The translations under genes were made by a program, and so were the position numbers. The notes under the pieces were generated by a model. The model ran no database searches and was not told where the DNA came from. It worked only from the letters and a program-made list of their open reading frames with translations. This document shows, in pieces, positions 28,046 through 37,810 of a stretch of 64,000 bases of DNA. The stretch comes from Chloroflexota bacterium (GTDB lineage: Bacteria > Chloroflexota > Anaerolineae > CG2-30-64-16). Where the stretch lies: assembly GCA_016876015.1 (NCBI GenBank), contig VGOD01000002.1, forward strand, positions 1 through 64,000, in the 5' to 3' direction. Position 1 is the stretch's first letter. Every line of letters starts with the position of its first letter.

Positions 28046-31000
28046 TCAGTCGCCCAAGACCGCGGCTTCGGCCTGCGCGTTCCACATGCGGTGATATACG
28101 CCCCCGGCCGCCAGCAAGGCCGCGTGCCGGCCGCGCTCGACGATCCGCCCTCCGGCCAGCACCAGGATTTCATCGGCCGCCTCGAGCCCTGCCAGGCGGT
28201 GGGTGATGATCAGCATGGCGCGACCGGCGGCCTGAGCCTGAACCCCTTGCAGCACAGCGCGTGCTGTCAAGGGGTCGAGGTTGGCGGTCGGCTCGTCCAG
28301 GATCAGGATCGGCGCTTCTTTCAGCAGGGCGCGCGCGATGTTGAGGCGCTGGCGTTCGCCGCCGCTCAGACGTAGCCCTTGCTCGCCGACCCATGTGTCA
28401 TAGCCCTGCGGCAACGCGGCGATGAAATCGTGAATCTGGGCTGCGGCCGCGGCCTGCTCGATCTCGGCCTGCGTCGCGTCTGGCCGCGCCAGGCGCAGAT
28501 TTTCGCGAATGGTCGCGTTGAACAGATGGGCGCTCTGCGCCGCCGCCGCAACCAGGCGCCGGGCGTCCTCCGCTGTGTACTCACGCAGATCGCGACCCGC
28601 CAGTTCGATGCGGCCTTGCCCGCTTTCCCAAAAGCGCAGCAGCAGGTTGACGATCGTGGACTTGCCCGCGCCGCTTGGCCCGACGATCGCTGTGCGCTGA
28701 CCGGCCGCGATGGCGAAGGTGACGTCATCGAGCGCGGGCCGCGCGTCTGTCTCGTAGCGGAAACGCACCCCCTCGAAGCGAATCACCGGCCCGGCTTCTG
28801 CTGCCGTGGTATGCGGCTCGCTGGCGAGCTCTTTTTCTGGCTCCTCTGTCCTGAAAATCAACGCCCGCTCTGGTCTCGAGGCTGTGCGAAGCCGCCTTTC
28901 AGGATCAGCCGGTTTCTGCCGCCGACCACCAAACCGGCTAAAGCCTCGAATCCAGCCCGCCTGTTTTTCATGCGCCGTCCCACAGGGAGGCTGCGCACCC
29001 TGGACTGCATGGCGCAGCCAGGGCAGGCTGGCGCCGCGGCCGGTATGAGCAACTGTCCCGAAAATGGCCCGGCTGGCCTCACGCAAAGGCGCAAAGGTCG
29101 CCAAGGACCGTTGAGTTCTTCGGGCCGCCTCTGCGTCTTGGCGTCTTTGCGTGAGCTTTTCATCCGCACTGCCGCCGGCCGCGGCATGGGCATCTGCCCT
29201 ATCGCCCCTGCCCTCTTCCGTGGCCGTCAGATCGGACAGCCGACCGGCGGCCGTCAGGCAGCTCGCCAGGTGCTGTGCGGCCGCGGGCAGGGGAAAAACG
29301 GCTTCGAAGCTCGCAGCGGTCGCCAACGCCAGAACCGCCAGATCAACACCGCTCAGTCGTCCGCCGCCGATCAGCGGAATCGCCACGGCCAGCACGGCGA
29401 CGGTCGCCAGACCGACCAGAAGCACGTCGAGCGCGCTGTTCAGGCTGCCGAGCATTGCCAGGCGTTCCTGGGCCCCGATCAGCGTTTGGCTCAACCTCGC
29501 AACCCGGCCGGCGTGGCCGCGCGCCTGGCCGAAGGCGATCAGATCCGCCATCCCCTGGATGCTGTCCACCAGCGCTGCGTTCAGATCTGCGCGCAACAGC
29601 ACTGTCTCCCGGCCCGGTCTGCGGCTGAGCGCACGCGCGAGGAGCGGTACGCCGAGGCCGGCCAGCAGCAGGAACGACAGCAGCGTGAGCGCCAGGCGTG
29701 GATCGTAGCGCGCCATGAAGCCGGCCATCAGCAGCAAGACCAGCAGGGCGGTCAGCGGCGGCGCCAGCCCGCGCACGTATAGGTTCTCCAGGGTCGCCAC
29801 ATCCGCGACGATGCGGCTCAAGAGGTCGCCGCTGCGATGCGCTAGCAGACGCGCCGGCGCGAGCGGCTCGATCGCGGCGTAGAACCGCGTGCGCAATCGC
29901 GCCAGAATGCGAAAGGTCACATCGTGTGAGACCAGTCGCTCGGCATAGCGCAAGAGGCCGCGGCTGATGCCGAAGAAACGCACGCCCACGATAGCTATTT
30001 GCAGCTCGGCAATGGAAGGATGCAACGCTGCGCTCGCGATCAGCCACGCCGAGATCGCCATCAGCCCGATCCCGCTGCCCACCGTGAGAAATCCGAGGAG
30101 CGCCGCCAACGCCATGAGGGGGATTATTGATTTTGGATTTGCGATTTTGGATTTTGGATGGGCGATCTGCAGTTGGCGATTTGCAATCGGCAATCGGCAA
30201 TCCAACATCGGCAATCCAACATCGGCAATCCAACATCGGCAATCGGCAATCCGCAATCGGTAATACACCCCCTGCCGCGCCATCAATGCCGCATGGTCGC
30301 CCGTTTCGACCACGCGACCGGCATCCACCACCAGGATCTGGTCGGCGCGGCGCACGGTGTTGAGGCGATGCGCGATGACGATGACCGCACGTCCTACGAT
30401 CAGGCGTTCGATGGCCGAGCGGATCGCGATCTCCTGTTCGGGGTCCAGATTGGAGGTCGACTCATCCAGGATCAAGATGGGCGCATCCTTCAGAAAGGCG
30501 CGCGCTAGCGCGACGCGCTGCGCCTGGCCGCCGCTGAGCCGCGCGCCCCGCTCGCCGATGACCGTGTCGTAGCCCAGGGGCAGGGCCGCAATGAAATCGT
30601 GCGCGTGCGCGAGCTGCGCCGCGGCCATCACATCCGCCTGGCTGGCCCCTGGTCGGGCCAGGCGGATGTTCTCGCCAATGCTGGCGTTGAACAGATAGGG
30701 CATCTGCGGCGCCCAGGCGATCTGCTTCTGCCACTGGGCTGCTGGGATGCCCTCCAACGGTAGGCCATTGATGGCGATGGCGCCGGAGGTTGGCGCGATG
30801 AAGCGGAGCAGCAGTTGCGCGATGGTAGTCTTGCCGGCGCCGCTTGGACCCACCAATGCCACAGTCTGGCCGCTGGCGATGCTGAAGGAGGCGTCGCTGA
30901 GGGCCGGCCGCTCAGCGTTGGGGTAGGCGAAGCTGACGTTCTGAAAGTCAATGCGCCAGGGCGCAGGGGGCAACACGACAGGCTGGTGGGAGAGCGGGGC

Positions 31001-31987
31001 AGGCGCGGTCTCGAGAATGGCGAAGATCCGCTGCGCGGCGGTCGCCCCGGTCATGGCCGCGTGGAAGCGCAGCCCCAGGTTGCGCAGCGGCAGATAGAAT
31101 TCGGGGGCCAGGATCAAGACAAAGAAGGCTTGCTCGAAGGGCAGGTAGCCGAAGAGCAGGCGCAGGCCGACCTGCACCGCGACGACCGCGATGCTGAGGG
31201 TGCTCACTAGCTCAAGGGCCAGCGCGGACAGGAACGTCACGCGCAGCACGGCCATCGTCGCCGCGCGGTGCCGATCGCTGATCTCGGCGATCACGCCGAT
31301 CTGCTCGCGGCTGCGGTTGAAGAGCTTGAGCGTGGTCAGTCCTTGCAGAACATCCAGGAAGTGCGCGCTCATTCGGCTGAGCGCCGTCCATTGGCGTCGC
31401 GCCAGCGCATCGCCCAGACCGCCGATCAGGATCATGAACACGGGGATGAGCGGCGCGGTGAGGAACAGCACCAGGCCGGAAATGAGATCCAACGGCGCGA
31501 CGAAAACGAGGATGGTGAGCGGGGTCAGTACGGCCATGACCAGCGCAGGCAGATATTGGCTGAAGTAAGGGTCTAGCGCCTCGATGCCTTCGGTGAGGGT
31601 ATTGGTCAACTCGCCGGTGCGCTCGCCGTCTAGCGCGGCCGCCGGGTCGCGCACATGCGCCGGCCCCAGCGCTAGCAGATGTTCGAACAGTTGCTCGCGC
31701 AGGTTGCGCTTGACCCGGCTCGCGATGCGTACAGCCGCGGCCTCGCTGCCCCCAACGGCCAATGCGCGTCCCAGCGCCAGCGCAGCCAGGCCGATCAGCA
31801 GCGGTCGCGCCGAAGCCAGATCGCCGCCTGCCAGGAAAACCTGGCCCACAACTCGACTCAGCCCCTGGGCCTGAAGAACGGTCAGTACGCCGCCCAACAG
31901 ACCCAGGAGGATGGTCGCGGTCAGGTGGACTCGCGCGGTCTGCGCAAGCCGGAGGAGGCGGCGATCAAAGAAGGGCTGTGCGGACAT
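28046..31987 (-). CDS. cydDC: CydD-CydC fusion: heterodimer-type ABC exporter encoded as one polypeptide, with repeat-derived linker and insert
   Basis: Two TMD-NBD halves. First NBD '[18 protein letters not shown] … [28 protein letters not shown]'; second TMD '[51 protein letters not shown]' (CydC-type), second NBD '[19 protein letters not shown] … [28 protein letters not shown]'. No stop between halves. Confidence 0.88.
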   Translation of the reverse strand: MSAQPFFDRRLLRLAQTARVHLTATILLGLLGGVLTVLQAQGLSRVVGQVFLAGGDLASARPLLIGLAALALGRALAVGGSEAAAVRIASRVKRNLREQLFEHLLALGPAHVRDPAAALDGERTGELTNTLTEGIEALDPYFSQYLPALVMAVLTPLTILVFVAPLDLISGLVLFLTAPLIPVFMILIGGLGDALARRQWTALSRMSAHFLDVLQGLTTLKLFNRSREQIGVIAEISDRHRAATMAVLRVTFLSALALELVSTLSIAVVAVQVGLRLLFGYLPFEQAFFVLILAPEFYLPLRNLGLRFHAAMTGATAAQRIFAILETAPAPLSHQPVVLPPAPWRIDFQNVSFAYPNAERPALSDASFSIASGQTVALVGPSGAGKTTIAQLLLRFIAPTSGAIAINGLPLEGIPAAQWQKQIAWAPQMPYLFNASIGENIRLARPGASQADVMAAAQLAHAHDFIAALPLGYDTVIGERGARLSGGQAQRVALARAFLKDAPILILDESTSNLDPEQEIAIRSAIERLIVGRAVIVIAHRLNTVRRADQILVVDAGRVVETGDHAALMARQGVYYRLRIADCRCWIADVGLPMLDCRLPIANRQLQIAHPKSKIANPKSIIPLMALAALLGFLTVGSGIGLMAISAWLIASAALHPSIAELQIAIVGVRFFGISRGLLRYAERLVSHDVTFRILARLRTRFYAAIEPLAPARLLAHRSGDLLSRIVADVATLENLYVRGLAPPLTALLVLLLMAGFMARYDPRLALTLLSFLLLAGLGVPLLARALSRRPGRETVLLRADLNAALVDSIQGMADLIAFGQARGHAGRVARLSQTLIGAQERLAMLGSLNSALDVLLVGLATVAVLAVAIPLIGGGRLSGVDLAVLALATAASFEAVFPLPAAAQHLASCLTAAGRLSDLTATEEGRGDRADAHAAAGGSADEKLTQRRQDAEAARRTQRSLATFAPLREASRAIFGTVAHTGRGASLPWLRHAVQGAQPPCGTAHEKQAGWIRGFSRFGGRRQKPADPERRLRTASRPERALIFRTEEPEKELASEPHTTAAEAGPVIRFEGVRFRYETDARPALDDVTFAIAAGQRTAIVGPSGAGKSTIVNLLLRFWESGQGRIELAGRDLREYTAEDARRLVAAAAQSAHLFNATIRENLRLARPDATQAEIEQAAAAAQIHDFIAALPQGYDTWVGEQGLRLSGGERQRLNIARALLKEAPILILDEPTANLDPLTARAVLQGVQAQAAGRAMLIITHRLAGLEAADEILVLAGGRIVERGRHAALLAAGGVYHRMWNAQAEAAVLGD
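28846..29195. repeat. In-CDS composite of modular repeats (F2 cargo, long linker hairpin, boundary module, ACGCAAAG-type cargo, boundary module)
   Basis: Reverse complement reads …GCGGATGAAAAGCTCACGCAAAG…GTGAGGCC…ATTTTCGGGACAGTTGCTCATACCGGCCGCGGCGCCAGCCTGCCC…GCGCATGAAAAACAGGCGGGCTGGATTCGAGGC…AGCCTCGAGACC…TTGATTTTCAGGACAG. Confidence 0.9.
30129..30261. repeat. Heptanucleotide array, 19 units, at the CydD/CydC junction
   Basis: gattttg gatttgc gattttg gattttg … aatcggc aatccaa catcggc … aatcggt. Confidence 0.95.
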
Positions 31988-32037
31988 GGCTGCGGCGGTT
32001 GCTCCTGGCCGGGCGGAGAGGGAAATCCGTTCGGCCT

Positions 32038-33321
32038 TCACTCGGCCGCCGCGGGCGCAGTTGTGCGCGAGGCCGTCACACGCCAGAATGCCGGCGCGAC
32101 CGCAAGGCGCAGACACTCGGCGGCGATCAGCGCGTGGAGCGCCGTGCGTGCAACCACCGAGAGGATCAGAAGCGGGCGGAACTCCGGGAAGAAGGAGAAA
32201 TATCCAGGCAGCTCGATCAGATTAAACAGGCTCAGCCATCCCAGGTAGAGCGCGCCGCGCCGATTCGGGAAAAGGATCGCCAGCAGAGGTGCTGTCCACA
32301 GCAGGTACTGCGGGCTGTAGCCTTTGGAGTAGAGCAACAGCAAGTGCAGGGAAAACGCGGCTGCCGCGACGATCTCCTGCGGCTGACGGATGCGCCATGC
32401 CTGGCGGTAGAAGATCGCATAGGCCAACGCAAAGAAGATCGTGATTTGGGTCCAGGGCAGGTCGCTGGGATGATTGGCCGCCAAGGCTTGACTCGCATCC
32501 ATGTGTTCGGCCAGCGGAGCGACCATGCCGTAGCCATAATAGCCGTCCATCAGCGCCCAGATCGTCTCCCAAGAGCTGCGGCCCAGTTGATTGCGCAGCG
32601 AGGCCAGCGTCATTTCAGGGCTGGCGAGCAGGAACGGCAGCCAGCAGGCCCCCACCAACGCGACGACGATGAGGGCGCAGATGAGCTTGTTACGCCAGCC
32701 GCGGGCAATGGCGAAAGCCAACGGCAGCAGCACGGCAGGAAAAACCTTGGCGACGATGCCCAGACCGATCATCAGCCCGCTCCAGCGCGTCCGGCTCTTC
32801 AGGAGCAGGTAGAGCGCGGCCATGAAGAGCAAGGTCGGCAGCGGATCGAACCAGCCGGCCACCACGTAACCCGGAACCGTCAAGAGGAGATAGATCAGCG
32901 CGCTGCGCCGGGCAGCCTGCGCGCCATGGAGTTGCAGCGCGATGGCATGCAACAACAAAAAGGTTCCGGCCTCGCACAACACCAGGAGCACGCCGAATGC
33001 GGCATAGAACCACGCTTCGATGGCACCCTCGGCCACGAGCCAGCGGCCTGCACGGTACACGCCGACCGCCAGCCAGGGATGGCCGGGCGGGTATTCCATC
33101 CAGAATCCCAGGTAAGGATAGAGTCCCTGATCTGAGAGTCGGGCCGCGTCCAGGATGTAGCGCAGGTCATGGGCGATGGCTGTACCGGTCAACGCGGGGA
33201 TGCGCCATAGCAGGAGCGCCAGACGCGAGAGCGCCAGGACTCCCAACATAAAGCGCAGGCCGACCGTTTGCCGGTCAAGACGGCGGTCGCAGACCGCCTG
33301 CAAGCGGGATGTGAGTGACAT
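32038..33321 (-). CDS. GT87/DUF2029-like multi-TM glycosyltransferase
   Basis: Multi-TM; 'PYLGFWMEYPPGHPWLAVGVYRAGRWL', 'KGYSPQYLLWTAPLLAILFP'. Confidence 0.7.
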   Translation of the reverse strand: MSLTSRLQAVCDRRLDRQTVGLRFMLGVLALSRLALLLWRIPALTGTAIAHDLRYILDAARLSDQGLYPYLGFWMEYPPGHPWLAVGVYRAGRWLVAEGAIEAWFYAAFGVLLVLCEAGTFLLLHAIALQLHGAQAARRSALIYLLLTVPGYVVAGWFDPLPTLLFMAALYLLLKSRTRWSGLMIGLGIVAKVFPAVLLPLAFAIARGWRNKLICALIVVALVGACWLPFLLASPEMTLASLRNQLGRSSWETIWALMDGYYGYGMVAPLAEHMDASQALAANHPSDLPWTQITIFFALAYAIFYRQAWRIRQPQEIVAAAAFSLHLLLLYSKGYSPQYLLWTAPLLAILFPNRRGALYLGWLSLFNLIELPGYFSFFPEFRPLLILSVVARTALHALIAAECLRLAVAPAFWRVTASRTTAPAAAE

Positions 33322-33351
33322 CGGGACCCTGACTGGGCCGGAACCGGAGAA

Positions 33352-34365
33352 CTAATACTTGAGCGCTTGCTTGCCGCTGACGCGCGCCCGGAATACCCAA
33401 TAGTTCCAGGCCTGGTAGAGCAACACGATCGGCACGAAGATCAGCGCCACGATGCTCATCACCCTCAGTGTGTATTCACTGGACGAAGCGTTGGCGATCG
33501 TCAGGCTCCAATCAGGGTGCAGGCTTGACACCAGCACACGTGGATAGAGGCCGCGGAAGGTTGTGACTACGGTGAGAACGATCGTCAGACCGGTCATCGC
33601 GAAGGCCCAGCCCCACCGCTGGCCGCGAATGAACCAGCCGCCGATCAGGAAAGCCGCGCCCGCAGCCAACGCGCTGACGCCGGGATTGATGCCCAGGCGC
33701 ACGAAGATATCGGTTGCGAAGTAGCTGGCGATCACTGTCGCGCCGCCCACGACCAAGACTGGCAGCCAAAGCCGCCTGGCGACGGCCTGCGCTCGCTCTA
33801 GCAAGACATCTGTCGTGCGCAGGCTGAGGAACAGCGCGCCGTGCAGGGTGAAGACGCCCAATCCTGCCAGCCCGCCCAACAGCGCGTAGGGGTTGAGCAG
33901 GTTGAAGAAGCCGCCCACGTAGTGCATATCAGCGTCAATCGGGACGCCGGCCACGATATTCGCCATGGCCACGCCCCACAGCAGCGCGGGCGTGAAGCTG
34001 CCGACGAAGATACAGCCATCCCAGGCCACACGCCAGCACGGGTGGGCGTCCTTGCTGCGAAACTCGAAGGCCACTCCGCGCACGATCAGGGCCAGCAGCA
34101 TCAGCATCAGCGCCAGGTAGAAACCGCTGAACATCGTGGCGTACCAGTGCGGGAACGCGGCGAACATCGCGCCGCCGGCCGTCAGCAGCCACACTTCGTT
34201 GCCGTCCCAGAAGGGGCCGATCGTGTTGATGATCACCCGGCGCTCTTCGTCCCGCTTGCCGACGAACGGCAGCAGGATGCCGACGCCGTAGTCAAAGCCT
34301 TCCAGGAAGAAAAAGCCAGTGAAGAGAACGCCAATCAGGATGAACCAAAGGGTTTCCAGGTTCAT
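33352..34365 (-). CDS. cydB: Cytochrome bd oxidase subunit II
   Basis: MNLETLWFILIGVLFTGFFFLEGFDYGVGILLPFVGKRDEERRVIINTIGPFWDGNEVWLLTAGGAMFAAFPHWYATMFSGFYLAL. Confidence 0.95.
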   Translation of the reverse strand: MNLETLWFILIGVLFTGFFFLEGFDYGVGILLPFVGKRDEERRVIINTIGPFWDGNEVWLLTAGGAMFAAFPHWYATMFSGFYLALMLMLLALIVRGVAFEFRSKDAHPCWRVAWDGCIFVGSFTPALLWGVAMANIVAGVPIDADMHYVGGFFNLLNPYALLGGLAGLGVFTLHGALFLSLRTTDVLLERAQAVARRLWLPVLVVGGATVIASYFATDIFVRLGINPGVSALAAGAAFLIGGWFIRGQRWGWAFAMTGLTIVLTVVTTFRGLYPRVLVSSLHPDWSLTIANASSSEYTLRVMSIVALIFVPIVLLYQAWNYWVFRARVSGKQALKY

Positions 34366-34377
34366 GGTCGTCTCCTG

Positions 34378-34433
34378 TCAGGGATCAGGTGTCAGCGTTC
34401 AGGCGTCAGGTTTCGGGCGTCAGGAGCCAGGTA
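34378..34433. repeat. Heptanucleotide array (8 units) at the cydA 3' end / cydA-cydB gap; includes the cydA stop codon
   Basis: tcaggga tcaggtg tcagcgt tcaggcg tcaggtt tcgggcg tcaggag ccaggta. Confidence 0.88.
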
Positions 34434-35847
34434 TGGCATCCTCGGCCACTTGCGCCGGGTCCGCCTTCGCGTACTTCGCCAATAGATAGACGTCGGCGAC
34501 CATCAGGATGCCGTACACCAGGGTGAAGAGCGCCAGCGAGAGCAGTACCATGGCGCCGGGAACGTTCGGTGAGACCGCATCCGTGGTCTTCAGCAGGCCA
34601 TAGACGATCCATGGTTGCCGGCCCATCTCCGTCAGGATCCAGCCGCTGCTGTTGGCCACATAGGGGAGGAGAATGGCCAACGGCAGAGCCCGCCAGAAGA
34701 GCGATTGCGAGGAGGTCAGGCGATTGCGCCACACGAGATACAATGCGGCCAACGCCAGCAACGTCATCAGCCCACCTGCGCCCACCATCGCGCGAAAGCT
34801 CCAATAGATCAGCACGACGAACGGCATGTAATCGCCGGGGCCATAGCGTTTCTCGTATTCGGCCTGCAACTGGTTGATGCCCTTGACCTCGCCGGACGCC
34901 CGGTTGTAGGCCAGCACGCTCAAAAGGGCCGGTATCCGAACGGCGAAGACATCGCGACGATTGGTCATGTCGCCGATTGTGAAGAGCGACAGCGAGGCCG
35001 GGTCCTCGCTGTCCCACAACGCCTCGGCCGCGGCCATCTTCATCGGCTGCGCTTGCACCATGTGTTGCGCCTGGCTGTGACCGACCAGCCCCACCATCAG
35101 GCTGCCGATGAGCGCGGCCGCCGCCGCCACCTGGAACGATTTGCGGAAGAAGAGATTGGTAGATTGGGACTTGGTGGATGGGGACGCTCCTGACCCCTGA
35201 CTCCTGTCGCTTGACTCCTGGTTCTTCAACAGCCGATAGGCCGAAATCCCCAGCATGAAGAAGCCGGCAGTCGCCAGGCCCGAGAAGAAGACGTGCGGCC
35301 ACTGCACCCAGACGTGCGGATTGGCCAGCAGCGCGCCGAAGTCATTCATCTCGGCGCGGCCCGTGGCCGGGTTGATGACATAGCCGACCGGTTCATGCAT
35401 GAACGAGTTGGCGATCAGGATCCACAGCGCCGACAGGTTCGACCCGATGGCGACCAGCCAGATCGTGAGCGCGTGCAGCCGCTTGGAGAGCTTGTCCCAG
35501 CCGAAGAGCCAGATGCCCAGGAAAGTGGATTCCAGGAAGAACGCCATCAGCGCCTCGATGGCCAGCGGCGCGCCGAAGATGTCGCCGACAAAGCGCGAGT
35601 ACTCGGACCAGTTCATGCCGAACTGGAACTCCTGCACGATGCCGGTCACGACTCCCATGGCGAAGTTGATCAGGAACAGCTTGCCCCAGAACTTCGTCAT
35701 ACGTTTCCACATCTCATCCCCTGTCCGCACGTAGCTGGTTTCCATCACGGCGACCAAGAGCGCCAGCCCCAGCGTGAGGGGCACGAAGAAGAAGTGGTAG
35801 ACGGTAGTGATAGCGAACTGCCAACGAGCGAGGATGAGACTGTTCAT
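34420..35847 (-). CDS. cydA: Cytochrome bd oxidase subunit I
   Basis: LARWQFAITTVYHFFFVPLTLGLALLVAVMETSYVRTGDEMWKRMTKFWGKLFLINFAMGVVTGIVQEFQFGMNWSEYSRFVGDIFGAPLAIEALMAFFLESTFLG; GRQPWIVYGLLKTTDAVSP. Confidence 0.95.
   Translation of the reverse strand: MNSLILARWQFAITTVYHFFFVPLTLGLALLVAVMETSYVRTGDEMWKRMTKFWGKLFLINFAMGVVTGIVQEFQFGMNWSEYSRFVGDIFGAPLAIEALMAFFLESTFLGIWLFGWDKLSKRLHALTIWLVAIGSNLSALWILIANSFMHEPVGYVINPATGRAEMNDFGALLANPHVWVQWPHVFFSGLATAGFFMLGISAYRLLKNQESSDRSQGSGASPSTKSQSTNLFFRKSFQVAAAAALIGSLMVGLVGHSQAQHMVQAQPMKMAAAEALWDSEDPASLSLFTIGDMTNRRDVFAVRIPALLSVLAYNRASGEVKGINQLQAEYEKRYGPGDYMPFVVLIYWSFRAMVGAGGLMTLLALAALYLVWRNRLTSSQSLFWRALPLAILLPYVANSSGWILTEMGRQPWIVYGLLKTTDAVSPNVPGAMVLLSLALFTLVYGILMVADVYLLAKYAKADPAQVAEDAIPGS
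35154..35223. repeat. Heptanucleotide array (10 units) inside cydA
   Basis: gattggt agattgg gacttgg tggatgg ggacgct cctgacc cctgact cctgtcg cttgact cctggtt; encodes NQESSDRSQGSGASPSTKSQSTN. Confidence 0.9.
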
Positions 35848-35887
35848 AGGCGGCTGATCTACCTCCTGATCATGTCTTGGCGGCCCC

Positions 35888-35916
35888 ATCCTAACGCGAC
35901 CGCGCCGCCTTGTCAA
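35888..35916 (-). promoter_or_regulatory. Sigma70-like promoter for cydA
   Basis: Minus strand TTGACA-17 nt-TAGGAT. Confidence 0.5.
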
Positions 35917-35956
35917 GTTCTTCACGGGTCGCGTACCTAACGCCCGGGAGTCGGGA

Positions 35957-35985
35957 TTGGCGACTGCGCGAAAACTGGCTATAAT
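35957..35985 (+). promoter_or_regulatory. Sigma70-like promoter giving a probably leaderless mRNA
   Basis: TTGGCG-17 nt-TATAAT-6 nt-ATG (35992). Confidence 0.6.
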
Positions 35986-35991
35986 AACCCC

Positions 35992-36834
35992 ATGACTCGC
36001 CGGATCGCCTGCCTGACACTGGATGTCGAAGCCGATCATCACGACCTCGCGCGTGGGCGCTTCTACGAGGCGCTGGATCATGAACCATCCTGGGAGTGGC
36101 TGCTGCGCTTCAGCCGCGACCGTGGCCTGCCGTGGACCGCTTTTGTGGTGGGTGAATTGCTGGAGGCGCGGCCCGATCTGGCGTCGCGGCTGGCCGCCGC
36201 CGGTTGGGAGCTCGGACTGCACGCCTACAGCCACGATCCTGCGCAGCCGGATACGCTGGATGAGATTCAGCGCGGTAAAGCAGCCTTTCGCGCCGCATTC
36301 GGTTACGATCCAGCCGGCTATCGGGCGCCGCTAGGTCTGGTGACGCTTGACGGTCTGCGACGGCTGCAAGCCGAGGGCTTTCGCTATGATTCCAGCCTCT
36401 TCCCTGCCTGGCGCCCCGGCGCATTCAACCATCTCAGCGTGCCCACCCTGCCGTTCGCGCCGGTGGCAGCCGCCCCGCTGGCAGTCGGCGCGCCGCGGCT
36501 GATCGAAGCGCCGTGCGCTGTGGTTCCGCGGCTGCGCGTGATCGTGAGCGTCAGCTATCTGCGACTGCTGGGGCTGGCGTTCTTTCGCCCGGCTTTGGCG
36601 CTGTTTGGGCTGCCCGATGTAGCCGTGATTGATTGCCACCTGCACGACCTGGCGCCCGCGCCGGCGGCCCATCGGCAGTTGCCGCTCTTCTGGAAGCTCG
36701 TCTACCGCCGCAATCGGGGTCGCGGGCCGGCGCTGCTGACGTGGCTGGTGGACTGGTTGACGCAGGCCGGTTACGAATTCACCACAGTTGGCGCAATGAC
36801 TGATTGGGCAAGAGAGACCATCATCCATGACTGA
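35992..36834 (+). CDS. Polysaccharide deacetylase (NodB-type)
   Basis: ACLTLDVEADHHD, WTAFVVGELLEARPDLASRLAAAGWELGLHAYSHDPAQ, AFGYDPAGYRAPLGL. Confidence 0.85.
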   Translation: MTRRIACLTLDVEADHHDLARGRFYEALDHEPSWEWLLRFSRDRGLPWTAFVVGELLEARPDLASRLAAAGWELGLHAYSHDPAQPDTLDEIQRGKAAFRAAFGYDPAGYRAPLGLVTLDGLRRLQAEGFRYDSSLFPAWRPGAFNHLSVPTLPFAPVAAAPLAVGAPRLIEAPCAVVPRLRVIVSVSYLRLLGLAFFRPALALFGLPDVAVIDCHLHDLAPAPAAHRQLPLFWKLVYRRNRGRGPALLTWLVDWLTQAGYEFTTVGAMTDWARETIIHD

Positions 36835-37582
36835 TCCCGGTTCCGGCGGCTCACAGGCCGTCCGCCAATCGGACGGCGCCGATGGCGTCGTCATCATCCC
36901 CGCCTATCGCGAAGAGGCCAACCTGGCGGCCGTGATCGGCCGCGTGCGGGACCAACTGTCCGGGGCGACCATCGTCGTGATAGATGACTGCTCGCCCGAT
37001 CGCACGGCCGCGGTCGGCCGGGCGGCCGGCGCGGTCGTGCTCAGTCATCCGATCAACCTGGGCGATGGCGCGGCCCGGCAGACCGGCTTCAAGTACGCGG
37101 TTCGGCTGAACGCCAGGTGGATCGTGCAGCTCGATGGCGATGGGCAGCATCAGCCGGAGAGCATCCCCGCGCTCCTGGCGCCCATCCTGGCCGATGAGGC
37201 TGACCTGGTCATCGGCAGTCGCTTTCTGGGGGTGGGCGACTATCGAGCGCAGCGGGGAAGGCGCATCGGAATGCGCATTTTCGCCGCCATCGCCTCTTGG
37301 GCCACCGGCCGCCAGATCACCGATCCCACCTCTGGCTTCCGGGCGATGAACCGCCGGGCGTATCGCTTCTTCTGCGGCAGCGCCTACCCCCAGTGGTACC
37401 CCGACGCCGACGTGTTGATCGCGGCGTATCGCGCGGGGCTGCGGCTGAGCGAAATACCTGTGCTCATGCGGCAGAGCGCCACCGGCCAGACGATCCACGC
37501 CGGACTGCGACCGCTCTATTACGTCTACAAGATGGCGCTCTCGATTTTCGTGACCATGTTGCGCGGGGATCGGGCGACTTGA
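36827..37582 (+). CDS. Glycosyltransferase family 2
   Basis: VIIPAYREEANLAAVIGRVR, VVIDDCSPDRTAAVGRAAGAVV, VQLDGDGQHQPESIPALLAPI, ITDPTSGFRAMNRRAYRF. Confidence 0.92.
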   Translation: MTDPGSGGSQAVRQSDGADGVVIIPAYREEANLAAVIGRVRDQLSGATIVVIDDCSPDRTAAVGRAAGAVVLSHPINLGDGAARQTGFKYAVRLNARWIVQLDGDGQHQPESIPALLAPILADEADLVIGSRFLGVGDYRAQRGRRIGMRIFAAIASWATGRQITDPTSGFRAMNRRAYRFFCGSAYPQWYPDADVLIAAYRAGLRLSEIPVLMRQSATGQTIHAGLRPLYYVYKMALSIFVTMLRGDRAT

Positions 37583-37652
37583 GGCTCGGATGGATGCTCG
37601 CAGGCCCGTCCTCGGTGGTCGTCCCGGCGGGCGGGCGCAAGGCCGCGCCCCG

Positions 37653-37755
37653 ACCGCCGGTCACAGACCGGCGGTGAGCTGCCGAAAGGCTTAGCTTGAT
37701 GCCTATGGGGTCGCAGACCCCCTGAAAGCAGGCTCGTAGGCGGTCTGTGACCGCC
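37653..37755. repeat. Cluster of three GGYGGTC-NNN-GACCRCC-like hairpins
   Basis: ACCGCCGGTC-ACA-GACCGGCGGT (37653-37675); GGGGTC-GCA-GACCCC (37707-37721); GGCGGTC-TGT-GACCGCC (37739-37755). Confidence 0.85.
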
Positions 37756-37810
37756 GTTTCCCCGGATTATTGAGAGGATACATTGAGAGGATACATTGTG
37801 GAGATATGCT

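Noticed and set aside
30129-30261. CRISPR-like array
   Set aside because: Strict 7-nt tandem units without spacers; no cas genes. The same holds for the other heptamer arrays.
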